Shown: positions 1 through 8,082, counted from the first letter of the stretch. The stretch is DNA of 64,000 nt from Caldilineaceae bacterium (GCA_020846635.1 JADLDO010000015.1:1-64000), one strand, 5' to 3'. Notes: generated from the letters alone by a model not told the origin. A program made the numbers and translations.

Positions 1-126
1 ACTAGGTTGTGCAAAGCAAGGACTAGGTTGTGCAAAGCAAGGACTAGGTTGTGCAAAGCAAGGACTAGGTTGTGCAAAGCAAGGACTAGGTTGTGCAAAG
101 CAAGGACTAGGTTGTGCAAAGCAAGG
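1..126. repeat. 21-bp tandem repeat, six copies, cut by window edge
   Basis: Six exact copies of a 21-base unit (actaggttgtgcaaagcaagg) fill the left edge and stop 4 bases before the stop codon of the glycosidase gene on the minus strand. The array probably continues beyond the window. One frame is open through it as a seven-residue repeat, but there is no start signal or downstream homologous protein, so I treat it as non-coding. Units are identical, which points to recent expansion by slippage. There are no spacers between copies, so it is not CRISPR. Confidence 0.95.
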
Positions 127-130
127 AAAG

Positions 131-1690
131 TTAGTGGGCAGCCTCTTGGGTCATCTTGCCCTTGTCAGCGGCGGCAGCGTTGGCGCGGGCAGCGGCTTTG
201 TCCTGGGCCATCTGCTCCACACTCTTGATTTCGATACGGGCTGCGCCGCGGTTTTCAACAGTCTTGACGCGCGTGCCAGTGCGCTCGGCTTCTTCCAGAC
301 GCGCCTGTGCCTTCGGGACTTCGTGCGCATATTGGGGTAGCCATTGGGCCTGGGCGACAAGCAGCTCATCGGTCATCTGCCAAATTTCTTCAGGGTTGCA
401 GACGGCAGCGGTCAGCGGGTCGTGGAGCATGGCTTGCTTGAGCAAGGTGATGTCGCCAAGCACCGCGGCCTCGACTGCCATCTCCTGCACGCGCACGCTG
501 GCCGAACAGGTGGCGGCACAGGCGAGCGGCAAGTCGCCCAGGACGGGCATGTTGATGCCGTTCTTGTCCACATAGCCGGGGATTTCGATCACACAGCCGT
601 TGGGCAGGTTGGTGATATGGTTCTCGTTGAGAACATTGAAGAAGCCGCGATAGATGCGCCCTGTCTCCAACGCCTCGATGATATACGATCCATGTTCTTC
701 GCTGCGTTTGTCGGCGGAGATCACAGGCGGCTCCTGCGCGAGCCAGTTGGGGAAGTCGGTTTCAAACCAGTTGCGCCCTTCGGTACAGACGCGCAGATAG
801 CCGCCAGTTTCTCCATTGATCCAACTGGAGAGATCGATCCAGTGGTTGATCTCCTCTGGACGCTTGCGATACCAGGGCACATATTCGCTGACATGGCCGT
901 TGGATTCGGTGGTATAAAAGCCAAAGCGGCGCAGCATGTCGATGCGGATCTTCTCCGTGGTGGGATAGGTGGGGTGCATCTCGAAAAGTTCCAACAGGCG
1001 CGGCGTCATGTCCATGCCGCGCCACTGCACCTGGAGATACCAGGTCTGGTGATTGATGCCGCCCACAACAATATCCACGTCGCGGCGGTGGACGCTTTCA
1101 TCGGGGCCGATCAGCCCTTCCTGTTTGGCCCAATGTTCGATACAGCGGGCGATCTGCCAGTGACCACCCTGGACACCGTGGCAAAGGCCGATGGTGGGCA
1201 CGCCGCCGTAGGTGTTGCAGGCCCAGACATTCATCGCCATGGGGTTCGAGTAGTTGAGAAAGAGACAATCCGGCTGCGCGACCTCGCGAATGTCGTCGCA
1301 TATCTCCAAGAGCGCAGGGATCGTGCGCTGCCCATACATGATGCCGCCCGCGCAAAGGGTATCACCGACGCATTGGTCGATGCCATATTTGAGGGGAATG
1401 TCGATGTCCGTCTCAAAGGCGGCTAACCCACCCTGGCGGATCGTGCAGATCACATAGTCGGCGTCACGGATGGCTTCGCGGCGGTCGGTGGTGGTGAGGA
1501 TGGTGGCGGGCAGGTTGTTGGCGCGGATGTCGCGTTCGCAAAGTTGCCCCACCATGCCCAGGTTTTCTTCAGAGATGTCCATCAAGGCGAAGGTGGTATC
1601 CGCCAACTCCGGCACAGCTAAGATGTCGTGCATGAGCTTGCGTGTGAAGCCGATGGAACCGGCACCGATCATTGCAATTTTGATTGACAT
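131..1690 (-). CDS. Glycoside hydrolase family 4 (alpha-galactosidase/alpha-glucosidase type)
   Basis: A 519-residue protein that should hydrolyse alpha-glycosides by the NAD- and Mn-dependent redox mechanism of family GH4, in the cytoplasm. The N-terminus is a Rossmann fold (GAGSIGFTRKL, residues 9-19). The metal-binding Cys-His region is visible (GLCHG, Cys170) with NH at 213-214, plus the NPMAM motif at 149-153. It is somewhat longer than usual members (about 430-480 residues). The extra length is a charged Ala/Lys-rich tail after about residue 470. Start: ATG with GGAG upstream (cctaagcaggagaaattc). It is divergent from a HAD phosphatase and near a ROK repressor, so it belongs to a sugar-use locus. 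Substrate (galactoside, glucoside, glucuronide) cannot be decided from sequence alone. Confidence 0.9.
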   Translation of the reverse strand: MSIKIAMIGAGSIGFTRKLMHDILAVPELADTTFALMDISEENLGMVGQLCERDIRANNLPATILTTTDRREAIRDADYVICTIRQGGLAAFETDIDIPLKYGIDQCVGDTLCAGGIMYGQRTIPALLEICDDIREVAQPDCLFLNYSNPMAMNVWACNTYGGVPTIGLCHGVQGGHWQIARCIEHWAKQEGLIGPDESVHRRDVDIVVGGINHQTWYLQVQWRGMDMTPRLLELFEMHPTYPTTEKIRIDMLRRFGFYTTESNGHVSEYVPWYRKRPEEINHWIDLSSWINGETGGYLRVCTEGRNWFETDFPNWLAQEPPVISADKRSEEHGSYIIEALETGRIYRGFFNVLNENHITNLPNGCVIEIPGYVDKNGINMPVLGDLPLACAATCSASVRVQEMAVEAAVLGDITLLKQAMLHDPLTAAVCNPEEIWQMTDELLVAQAQWLPQYAHEVPKAQARLEEAERTGTRVKTVENRGAARIEIKSVEQMAQDKAAARANAAAADKGKMTQEAAH

Positions 1691-1770
1691 GGGGTGAATT
1701 TCTCCTGCTTAGGAACGGATAGAAACGAATCGAGAAGTGCATATCTCGTGCAGCGCAGCGGAGAGACAGA

Positions 1771-1809
1771 GAGCAAAGTGTACGAGCAAAGTGTATAAGA
1801 AAAGTATAC
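1771..1809. promoter_or_regulatory. Three 13-bp direct repeats in divergent promoter region
   Basis: The units gagcaaagtgtac, gagcaaagtgtat and aagaaaagtatac lie head to tail between the divergent GH4 and HAD genes; the third is degenerate. An additional short inverted repeat (CGAGA/TCTCG, 1731-1748) lies closer to the GH4 start. A spacing of 13 does not put copies on one DNA face, so either a polymeric binding site or simple slippage is possible. The regulator is unknown. Confidence 0.4.
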
Positions 1810-1946
1810 GTGTTCGGTGGGAAATCAGATAATTTACTCGTGCATCAGCCGCCGGACGATTCACCCTACCCCGCGCTTTTGCACTGGCCTCTCTGTTGCA
1901 CGATAATCCTCGTAATCTACCTTCGAAAACCAGCAGAAAGAACGAT

Positions 1947-2633
1947 ATGCGGACGGTTTTGTGGGATTTGGATGGGACGCTCGCCGACACGTCGGCGTTG
2001 CATTATCAGGCTTGGCAAGCGACGATGGACACCTTTGGGCTTCGCTATGACTACGCCGAATTTATAGCAGGATTTGGGCGCAACAACCGGAGTATTCTGT
2101 CTGAGAAGCTTCAGGTTAACGCGGACTCGCCGCGCATCAGCGAGATTGCCGACTACAAGGAGGCGATGGTTCGCCAACTGCTGCCAACCAGCCAGGTGCA
2201 ATTGCTGCCGGGCGTGGCAGAGTCTTTGGCAATATTGGCCGCGGCGGGTGTCTATCAGGCAGTTGCCTCTTCGGGACCGATGGCGAATATCGTGGCGATG
2301 GTGAATAAGCTGGGGATTGGCGACTATTTCTTGTGCCTACTCTCTGGCGCAACGCTGCCCCGCGGCAAGCCGCACCCTGACCTCTTTTTGAACTCGGCAG
2401 CAGCGGTGGGGGTAACGCCCGCTGCCTGTATCGTGGTCGAAGACAGTATTCATGGCATTGAGGCCGCGCGGCGCGCAGGGATGGCGAGCATTGCCGTGGG
2501 CACACTGGCCCATAGCCCTGTGCTAGCGGAGCGTTTGGCAGTGGTAGCGGGGCCTTGCTGTCTCTCTGCGCCCACTTTGGCGGAGACGAGCTGGGCGACC
2601 TGGGAGGATCTATGGACTCAAGTGGGCGCTTAG
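1947..2633 (+). CDS. HAD-superfamily hydrolase, beta-phosphoglucomutase-like
   Basis: A 228-residue cytoplasmic HAD subfamily IA protein. Motif I is DLDGT (Asp7 and Asp9), a cap domain follows, then the motif II Ser (ASSGP), the motif III Lys (RGKPHP) and the motif IV acidic pair (VVEDS). These features fit sugar phosphatases and beta-phosphoglucomutases. I chose ATG 1947 because homologues begin a few residues before the DxD motif; an upstream in-frame ATG at 1896 would add 17 residues without recognisable homology. It is divergent from the GH4 gene and overlaps the next gene by 22 bases, so it may handle phosphorylated sugars released in this locus. Exact substrate unknown. Confidence 0.85.
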   Translation: MRTVLWDLDGTLADTSALHYQAWQATMDTFGLRYDYAEFIAGFGRNNRSILSEKLQVNADSPRISEIADYKEAMVRQLLPTSQVQLLPGVAESLAILAAAGVYQAVASSGPMANIVAMVNKLGIGDYFLCLLSGATLPRGKPHPDLFLNSAAAVGVTPAACIVVEDSIHGIEAARRAGMASIAVGTLAHSPVLAERLAVVAGPCCLSAPTLAETSWATWEDLWTQVGA

Positions 2634-3211
2634 AACCGTCCTCACGCGCTGTCATGCAGCGTTGGGAGGCAATCCCCGCGTGGTTTCTTACCAAAGATGG
2701 CTATTGGCTCTATGCGCGACTGATCCGCCACGAGGATGCCCCGCGCTTGCTCGAGATGTTTGATCGTCTTTCATCCGAGACGCGACGGCGGCGTTTTCAT
2801 GCGACCGTTGACTACATTGACGAAGCGGCGAGAGCCTACTATGCACATAATTTTGCGACGGTGGACAACCTGCATACAGGGGGTGCAGTCGTCGCTGTGG
2901 ATCATCAAGGTGCAGGTCAAAAGATCGTCGGCGTGCTGCGGCTGGGCGCGCCGGAGGAGGGCTGCGCCGAGGTGGGCGTGGTGGTGCGCGATGACTTCCA
3001 GGGGCGGGGCGTGGGGCGCGCATTGCTCCAACGTTTGCCTACACTCGCTCAACGCATGGGGGTACATACCGTGACCGGCAGCATGGAAGCTGACAACCTG
3101 CCTGCGATCCGGCTCTTTCGCGGTCTCCATTTTCCCATGACCCTCAACACCAGTCACGCCGAGACTCAGATGCGGATTGCGCTCTCTTCTCCTGCTTTGC
3201 CTTCCGCCTAA
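2612..3211 (+). CDS. GNAT-family N-acetyltransferase
   Basis: A 199-residue acetyltransferase. The acetyl-CoA pyrophosphate-binding motif is clear (RDDFQGRGVGRALL, with QGRGVG at about residues 130-135), followed by the N..A.R.F..L.F pattern of the GNAT C-terminal half. The N-terminal 30 residues match the segment seen in GNAT domains fused to acyl-CoA synthetases (ETRRRRFH), but here it stands alone. Start ATG 2612 has gggagga 4-5 bases upstream and overlaps the HAD gene by 22 bases, suggesting translational coupling; ATG 2654 is an alternative. Acceptor unknown. Confidence 0.8.
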   Translation: MDSSGRLEPSSRAVMQRWEAIPAWFLTKDGYWLYARLIRHEDAPRLLEMFDRLSSETRRRRFHATVDYIDEAARAYYAHNFATVDNLHTGGAVVAVDHQGAGQKIVGVLRLGAPEEGCAEVGVVVRDDFQGRGVGRALLQRLPTLAQRMGVHTVTGSMEADNLPAIRLFRGLHFPMTLNTSHAETQMRIALSSPALPSA

Positions 3212-3274
3212 ACTTCTCTGTGCCACTTCTGCCGAGGCTCTTGCAGCAGAGATTGACAGCTTTTTTTTCGGCAC

Positions 3275-3304
3275 TTGACAAGCCAATCAGAAAAATGGTA
3301 CATT
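3275..3304 (+). promoter_or_regulatory. Candidate sigma-70 promoter of the ROK gene
   Basis: TTGACA at 3275-3280 and TACATT at 3299-3304 with an 18-base spacer, about 130 bases before the ROK start codon. The perfect inverted repeat at 3313-3335 begins just after the predicted start point. Confidence 0.5.
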
Positions 3305-3312
3305 CTTTATAG

Positions 3313-3335
3313 ATTGGCTGACAGACACAGCCAAT
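3313..3335. promoter_or_regulatory. Perfect inverted repeat, candidate ROK operator
   Basis: ATTGGCTG and CAGCCAAT form perfect 8-base arms around a 7-base spacer. A half copy (agccaat) lies at 3281-3287 inside the promoter spacer. The position just downstream of a promoter and upstream of a repressor gene fits autoregulation. This is inferred from position and symmetry only. Confidence 0.5.
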
Positions 3336-3431
3336 TTCTCGGCATGCTGGTTGATGGTCAGGGCCGAGCGTCGTAAGACAGCAGTTCTCGCACTTCTCTT
3401 CACGTACTCATAGATTTTAGGTTGATAGGAT

Positions 3432-4634
3432 ATGTTTGACGCACCGGCGAAAGCGATGCCGGGTGTCGTCCGCACGCACAATGCGGCAGTTGTGCTGCAT
3501 CAGCTTCGCTTGCATGCACCTCTCTCGCGCGCGGACCTCGCCAAGCGCATTGGGCTCAACCGCAGCACCGTCTCTAGCATTGTGGCGCAACTGCTCCACG
3601 CTGGATTGATCCACGAAACCGCGTTCCAGACCGATAAGTTGGGGCGACCAGGGCTGTCGTTGGCGATCAACCCTCTGGGGGGCTGCGCTGTGGGCGTGGA
3701 GATTGACGCGGCAGGCGTGCGCGTCTTTCTGACGGATTTTGTGGCGAACACGGTTTGGTCCCGGCGGATTCGTCTGGGGGAGGGCGAACCGCAAGAGACT
3801 TATCTGCATTGTGCGGAGGAGATGGTGCGCCAGGCGCTTTTTCAGGCGCAAGTGCAGGGGCTGCGCGTCTTGGGGATTGGGGTCGCGCTGCCGGGGTTGG
3901 TGGATGTTCACGAAGGGGAGTTGCGCTACGCGCCATCGCTCCACTGGCATGACATTCCCTTGCGCACGCGCTGGAGCCAACGCTTTGGGCTGCCCGTCTT
4001 GATTGAGAACCATGCGAACGCTGCCGCGCTTGGCGAATTTTACTTTGGCATCGGCCAAAATGTCCCCAATTTCCTCTACATCGGCGCGGGGACGACGATG
4101 GGAGGCGGCATTGTCATCAACGGCGAGTTGTGCCGCGGGCGCGGCGGCTTTGCCGGTCAAATGGGGCATATGACACTTGACCCGAATGGGCTGCGCTGTA
4201 GCTGTGGGCGGCAGGGATGCTGGGAGACATTGGTGGGGCCGCGACAGGTGGTGGAACAGTATAAGATGCGCTCATCGTATGCGGATCAGGTGCTGCATGA
4301 GGAGGGCGACGAAAGTTGTTTCGCCCAAATCGTGCATGCTGCCGAGGCGGGCGATCTGGCGGCGCTGGCAGTGATGCAAGAGATGGGGCACTATTTGGGG
4401 GTTGGCATCGCCAATTTGGTCAACATCTTTAATCCGCAATTGGTGGTGCTGGGTGGGCATTACAGCCTGGCTCACGAAACCGTCATCCCGGTGATTAAGG
4501 AGACGATCAAGCAGCACAGTCTCTTTCCAATGCGAACCGCCCTGAGCGTGCTGCCTTCGCAGCGGGGCGTGGATGATGCGATTCTGGGTGCGGTGGCGCT
4601 GGTCTTGGATGACAGGATGCGCGCGCCGGTTTAG
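3432..4634 (+). CDS. ROK-family transcriptional repressor (NagC/XylR type)
   Basis: A 400-residue protein with an N-terminal winged helix-turn-helix (about residues 15-65, with ADLAKRIGLNRSTVSSIV) followed by a ROK sugar-kinase-like domain. The zinc motif of the family is intact: His246, then CSCGRQGC with Cys256, Cys258 and Cys263. The catalytic Asp of ROK sugar kinases is replaced by His in ENHANAAALGE (His194), so it should bind sugar but not phosphorylate it. It most likely controls the neighbouring GH4/HAD genes and itself in response to a sugar. It is preceded by a candidate promoter and operator and followed by a strong hairpin. Confidence 0.9.
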   Translation: MFDAPAKAMPGVVRTHNAAVVLHQLRLHAPLSRADLAKRIGLNRSTVSSIVAQLLHAGLIHETAFQTDKLGRPGLSLAINPLGGCAVGVEIDAAGVRVFLTDFVANTVWSRRIRLGEGEPQETYLHCAEEMVRQALFQAQVQGLRVLGIGVALPGLVDVHEGELRYAPSLHWHDIPLRTRWSQRFGLPVLIENHANAAALGEFYFGIGQNVPNFLYIGAGTTMGGGIVINGELCRGRGGFAGQMGHMTLDPNGLRCSCGRQGCWETLVGPRQVVEQYKMRSSYADQVLHEEGDESCFAQIVHAAEAGDLAALAVMQEMGHYLGVGIANLVNIFNPQLVVLGGHYSLAHETVIPVIKETIKQHSLFPMRTALSVLPSQRGVDDAILGAVALVLDDRMRAPV

Positions 4635-4674
4635 CTTGATTGTGCCTGAGTTGCGGCTGAGGAGGGTATAGATA

Positions 4675-4717
4675 AGAAGTAAGGCCCCAGGGAGATTCTC
4701 CCTGGGGCCTTACTTCT
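4675..4717. terminator. Long perfect inverted repeat between convergent genes
   Basis: Two 21-base arms around one central base, with GGCCCCAGGGAGA as the stem core, lie between the ROK gene and the convergent radical SAM gene. The outer part is followed by short pyrimidine/A runs on both sides (tctcttaaaaaat on the plus strand), so it can serve as a bidirectional terminator. Confidence 0.75.
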
Positions 4718-4727
4718 CTTAAAAAAT

Positions 4728-4769
4728 CTTCCCGGAAGCTCCCATAACGGAGTGTAGGCTTCCAGGAAG
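4728..4769. repeat. Degenerate copy of the dispersed CCCGGAAGC hairpin family
   Basis: CTTCCCGGAAGC (4728-4739) and GCTTCCAGGAAG (4758-4769) form 12-base arms with one mismatch and an 18-base loop, 10 bases from the 3' end of the radical SAM gene. It shares its core with the hairpins at 18729, 30427, 38767, 47208 and 61129. Confidence 0.5.
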
Positions 4770-4778
4770 CGTGTAGGG

Positions 4779-6116
4779 CTAGACGTTGCGGAAGGCGTAG
4801 GTACGGCGGTAGCCGTAGTCGGTGCTGAAGCTGCCGAACGCCTTTTTGCTGGCTTGGCTCAGTGGATAACGCCAGAGCGAGCGCATGCCGCGCCGTACAA
4901 TTTGGCTGGGGCTGTAGGTCTTGCGGCAGAGCCAGTCATAGGCCGAGCGCAATTCATCTACGGTGAAATTCTTGGGCTGGAAGGTCACATGCGCGGTGTC
5001 GTAGGTACTCCAGGGCATGTCGAGCAGGCGATTCTCGCGGATCAACTCTTCGCGGAAGGGCGTGCCGGGGAAGGGGGTCAACATGGTCGTGCTGACGCTG
5101 TCTAACTCGCTGGTGCGGATGAAGTCCCACATGGCCTGGAATGTCTCAGGGGTATCCTCGTCAAAGCCCATGACAAAGAGACCGACCACGCCCACGCCGG
5201 TGGAGCGGATAGCGCGGATGGCTTCACCCGCGGTCTGCGCTACCCCTTTGGACTTGCCGCCTAGTTCGCTGCGGTTGTGGGGATTGACGCTTTCAAAGCC
5301 AACGAAATGCTTGTCTAAATGGGCGGCTTTGCTCATTTCCAGCAATTCAGGGAACTTGGCAATGCTCATTTCCGATTGGCATGTCCAGCCGTCAAGGTCG
5401 AGCTTGGCAAGCGCATCAAAGAGATTGGCGCAATAGTCGGGGTCAATCGAGAAGTTGATGCCAAAGTTGTCGTCGGTCAAGAAGAAGCGTCTGATGCCAC
5501 GGCGTTTAATCTCATCGATGACTTCATCAATGGGACGGAAGCGCATACGTCGCCCACTGACACGGATGGCTGTGCAGAAGGAGCAGTTACGCGGGCAGCC
5601 GCGCGTGATTTCCAGATAGGGCGACCAGTAGTTCTTGTGCTCGTCCATCATCTTGATCACACGATCCGAGATCGTGGCGATGCCGTGGAGATCCGCCCAT
5701 TCCTCATCGCGATAGATGGGCTTCATGCCCTGGATGCCCTCGGCGGCGAAGTCCTGGATCAGTTGTTGCCAGGTGAAGTACCCTTCGCCGATAAAGATGC
5801 TATGGGCAAAGGTCTGGGCATGTTCGGGCAGCAGGGTTGCATGCACGCCGCCCAGCACGACACCGGCCCCTTGTTTCATGGCGCGGCGCGCAATGACCTC
5901 GGCACGTTCAATGTCCGTGGTCATGGAAGTAATGCCGATCAGGTCGCCTTCGCGCATCGTCTCTAGGGGCAGGTCATATAGATTTTCATCCCAGATTTCA
6001 ACGGGAATCTCTTCAGGCACAAGCGAAGCAAGCCGCATTAGGGTGTAAGGTGACCCCGGTGCCTTGCCAAGAATCCGCCCATCACGACGAGGACGGATTA
6101 AGACTACACGTCGCAT
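4779..6116 (-). CDS. B12-binding-domain radical SAM protein
   Basis: A 445-residue protein with an N-terminal cobalamin-binding-like domain (about residues 1-130, with GVVLGGVHATLLPE) and a radical SAM domain. The cluster motif CPRNCSFC gives Cys174, Cys178 and Cys181 for the [4Fe-4S] centre that cleaves S-adenosylmethionine. A canonical DxHxxG cobalamin-ligand motif is not obvious, which is common in this class. Members methylate, cyclise or rearrange unreactive carbons; some make hopanoids, bacteriochlorophyll rings or fosfomycin, but nothing here decides the substrate. It is monocistronic and ends at two hairpins. ATG start without a strong Shine-Dalgarno site (tacggaggaatt lies just upstream on the minus strand, which would serve). 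Confidence 0.85.
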   Translation of the reverse strand: MRRVVLIRPRRDGRILGKAPGSPYTLMRLASLVPEEIPVEIWDENLYDLPLETMREGDLIGITSMTTDIERAEVIARRAMKQGAGVVLGGVHATLLPEHAQTFAHSIFIGEGYFTWQQLIQDFAAEGIQGMKPIYRDEEWADLHGIATISDRVIKMMDEHKNYWSPYLEITRGCPRNCSFCTAIRVSGRRMRFRPIDEVIDEIKRRGIRRFFLTDDNFGINFSIDPDYCANLFDALAKLDLDGWTCQSEMSIAKFPELLEMSKAAHLDKHFVGFESVNPHNRSELGGKSKGVAQTAGEAIRAIRSTGVGVVGLFVMGFDEDTPETFQAMWDFIRTSELDSVSTTMLTPFPGTPFREELIRENRLLDMPWSTYDTAHVTFQPKNFTVDELRSAYDWLCRKTYSPSQIVRRGMRSLWRYPLSQASKKAFGSFSTDYGYRRTYAFRNV

Positions 6117-6254
6117 AATTCCTCCGTGGTCGAATCAGTACGTAGATAATAGAGTGGAGCATACCACACGGAAAAGTGAAGGGCAAATTACTCTAAAATA
6201 AACTAGAAAAATTATTCTCTCTATATTCGCTATATCATATTCATATCATATTCG

Positions 6255-6698
6255 CTACATCACGAGCAGCGTATAGACGATGCCCACCAGCGCGCCGACA
6301 AAGACTTCGATGGTGGTGTGGCCCAGCAACTCTTTCAACTCGCGTTCGCTGATGGTATGCCCGCTAAAGAGTTCGCGCACGATCTGGTTGAGGATGCGCG
6401 CATGTTGGCCGCTCTCCTGGCGCACGCCGCGCGCGTCATACATAACAATCAAGGCTAATACGCAGGAGATGGAAAAAAAGGCACTGCCGAAGCCAAATTG
6501 AAGTCCTGTGGCAGTGGCGAGGCTGGTCACGAGGGCAGAGTGGCTGCTGGGCATTCCGCCTGTGCTAAAGAGCACGTGGAGGCTCAGATCTCCCGTACGA
6601 AGCCATTCGCGGGCAAATTTGAAAATCTGCACCCCGACCATTGCGGAGAGTGGCACAAGCAGGGTTAGATTGTTTGAGATGTTTGCAAAGAAATCCAT
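6255..6698 (-). CDS. Divergent PAP2-family membrane protein (DUF212, YuiD-like)
   Basis: A small membrane protein of 147 residues with three or four hydrophobic segments. It carries the signature GGMPSSHSALV and later MYDARGVRQESGQHA, typical of the DUF212 family, which is distantly related to PAP2 phosphatases. The biochemical role of the family is not established; lipid phosphate metabolism is a reasonable guess. I chose the ATG at 6698 because the family starts just before the first membrane segment. An in-frame ATG at 6794 would overlap xseB by 16 bases and add 32 residues of low similarity, possibly by translational coupling. It lies downstream of xseB on the same strand. Confidence 0.8.
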   Translation of the reverse strand: MDFFANISNNLTLLVPLSAMVGVQIFKFAREWLRTGDLSLHVLFSTGGMPSSHSALVTSLATATGLQFGFGSAFFSISCVLALIVMYDARGVRQESGQHARILNQIVRELFSGHTISERELKELLGHTTIEVFVGALVGIVYTLLVM

Positions 6699-6778
6699 AG
6701 CCAGTTTCGATTTGCCCTGGTGCGGTTGACCCTGATTGCGGTTTGCCCAAACGAGGTGCGTGGGTAATTCTGCCGAAG

Positions 6779-7015
6779 TTAGGCTTCCTGCCAATCATCG
6801 AGGCTGCTGATCTGGTCGTCCGGCTGCCATTGGCGCACACGCAGTTCGGCTTCATCTAGCTTTTGCGCGCAATAGGCTGCCAGCGCTGCTCCCAACTCAT
6901 AGAGCTTGAGCGATTCTTCCAGGGGCAAGTCGCCGTTTTCTAAAGCCTGGAGAATTTGTTCGAGTTGTTGATAGGCTTCTTCATAGCTGGGGTTGCCCTG
7001 CGGTACTTGGCTCAT
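6779..7015 (-). CDS. xseB: Exodeoxyribonuclease VII small subunit
   Basis: A 78-residue helical protein matching XseB: SYEEAYQQLEQILQALENG, then LPLEESLKLYELGAAL, the conserved pattern of the subunit that binds XseA to make exonuclease VII, a single-strand-specific DNase active in mismatch and recombination repair. Length is typical. The large subunit xseA is not in this window on either strand. The end of the gene runs close to the DUF212 gene, which may be cotranscribed. Confidence 0.92.
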   Translation of the reverse strand: MSQVPQGNPSYEEAYQQLEQILQALENGDLPLEESLKLYELGAALAAYCAQKLDEAELRVRQWQPDDQISSLDDWQEA

Positions 7016-7232
7016 CGAATTACCCTTTTGGCCCGTTGGTTTGCTCTCTATGTGAGGCAGTCGGCACGCGGATTGTCCTGCGTTGTTGCCCTGGCGCAGC
7101 AGGCCAGGACTGTCCTAGTATACCAGAGACGCGCAAAAGCGGAGAACAGAGGGTAGAAAAAGATAGAGGCAAAGCATTTCCTAGTGGGGCGAGTTTACAG
7201 TATCGCAAGGCATTGTGCGATAGGATAGGTCT

Positions 7233-8042
7233 ATGCAAACACCCGATCCATTGCCCATCACGACGACAAACAGTCTCCAACCCATTGTGGCGAATGGGGA
7301 CGACCTTTTGTCCACGACACGCTTGGAAGATCTGATTCTGCGTCAAGGAGGGCGTCCGGTTTTGGTGGAGACGCCCGACGCGCTGGTGGTCGCGGTTGAT
7401 TACCACTTCCCGGTGTTGGTGCTGGTTGACCTCAATCTGCCCGGTGATTGGGCCGGTGCGATCCGGCTCTGCAAACTGCGACCTCATACGCGCCAGATCC
7501 CCATCTTTGCCTATGGCAGCCATGTGGAGACTGCCGCGCTGGCGGCAGCGCGCAAGGCTGGCGCAGACCACGCCTGGGCGCGCAGTAAGATGATGGCGGA
7601 ACTGGCCGCGGTGGTGGATCGCCATCTTCACCCGCCGGTGCGCTACCCGCAGGGGTGGGATGAGCCTTTGCCCCCCGAAGCCGTCTTGGGTGTGCAGGAG
7701 TTTAACGCGGGCCATTATTTTGAGCAGCACGAACATTTCGAGACGGCATGGATGGCCGAGTCGCGGCCCATTCGTGAGTTCTATCAAGGGGTCTTGCAGG
7801 TGGGGGTGGCTTTTTTTCACATCGAGCAGCAGAATTGGGTGGGTGCGTTGAAACTTTTCCGGCGGGGATTGCCGCGCCTGCGTGATCTGCCGCCGGTCTG
7901 CCAGGGAATTGACCTGGCGGCGCTGCGCGAGGCGGCAGAAGCCATCCATCTGGAAGTGACGGCGCTTGGCCCGGCAAGGCTAGCTGAGTTCGACCAGAGC
8001 AAGTTTCCAAAGATTCGGATGGTAGAGGGGTCGGCCTATTAA
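7233..8042 (+). CDS. Receiver-like domain fused to DUF309
   Basis: A 269-residue protein. Residues about 15-130 resemble a response-regulator receiver: an acidic pair at Asp23-Asp24, a strand ending VLVDLNLPG with Asp66 as likely phosphoacceptor, then the AYGS strand. Residues about 155-225 form a DUF309 domain (FNAGHYFEQHEHFETAW, FYQGVLQVGVAFFH), a helical bundle of unknown function with conserved His and Glu. There is no DNA-binding domain and no histidine kinase next door. The fusion suggests that phosphorylation or a related signal controls the DUF309 module; that is inference. The stop codon lies inside the palindrome at 8039-8076. Confidence 0.75.
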   Translation: MQTPDPLPITTTNSLQPIVANGDDLLSTTRLEDLILRQGGRPVLVETPDALVVAVDYHFPVLVLVDLNLPGDWAGAIRLCKLRPHTRQIPIFAYGSHVETAALAAARKAGADHAWARSKMMAELAAVVDRHLHPPVRYPQGWDEPLPPEAVLGVQEFNAGHYFEQHEHFETAWMAESRPIREFYQGVLQVGVAFFHIEQQNWVGALKLFRRGLPRLRDLPPVCQGIDLAALREAAEAIHLEVTALGPARLAEFDQSKFPKIRMVEGSAY

Positions 8043-8076
8043 CGTATGGACACAATCCATTGTGTCCATACGTTAA
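8039..8076. terminator. Perfect 18-bp-arm palindrome shared by convergent genes
   Basis: Arms at 8039-8056 and 8059-8076 (core AACGTATGGACACAAT) with a 2-base centre. It contains the TAA of the DUF309 gene and ends 6 bases from the stop of the polysaccharide deacetylase gene. No U-tract follows, so it is either a cruciform/hairpin terminator of unusual type or an mRNA 3'-end protector for both genes. Confidence 0.6.
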
Positions 8077-8082
8077 TGTCAA

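Noticed and set aside
7..228. Small ORF encoding a seven-residue repeat at the left edge
   Set aside because: It is a 21-bp tandem repeat read in one frame, with no start signal; most copies have the same reading by periodicity.
344..1426. 360-codon frame antisense to the GH4 gene
   Set aside because: Shadow frame; the GH4 product has clear motifs.
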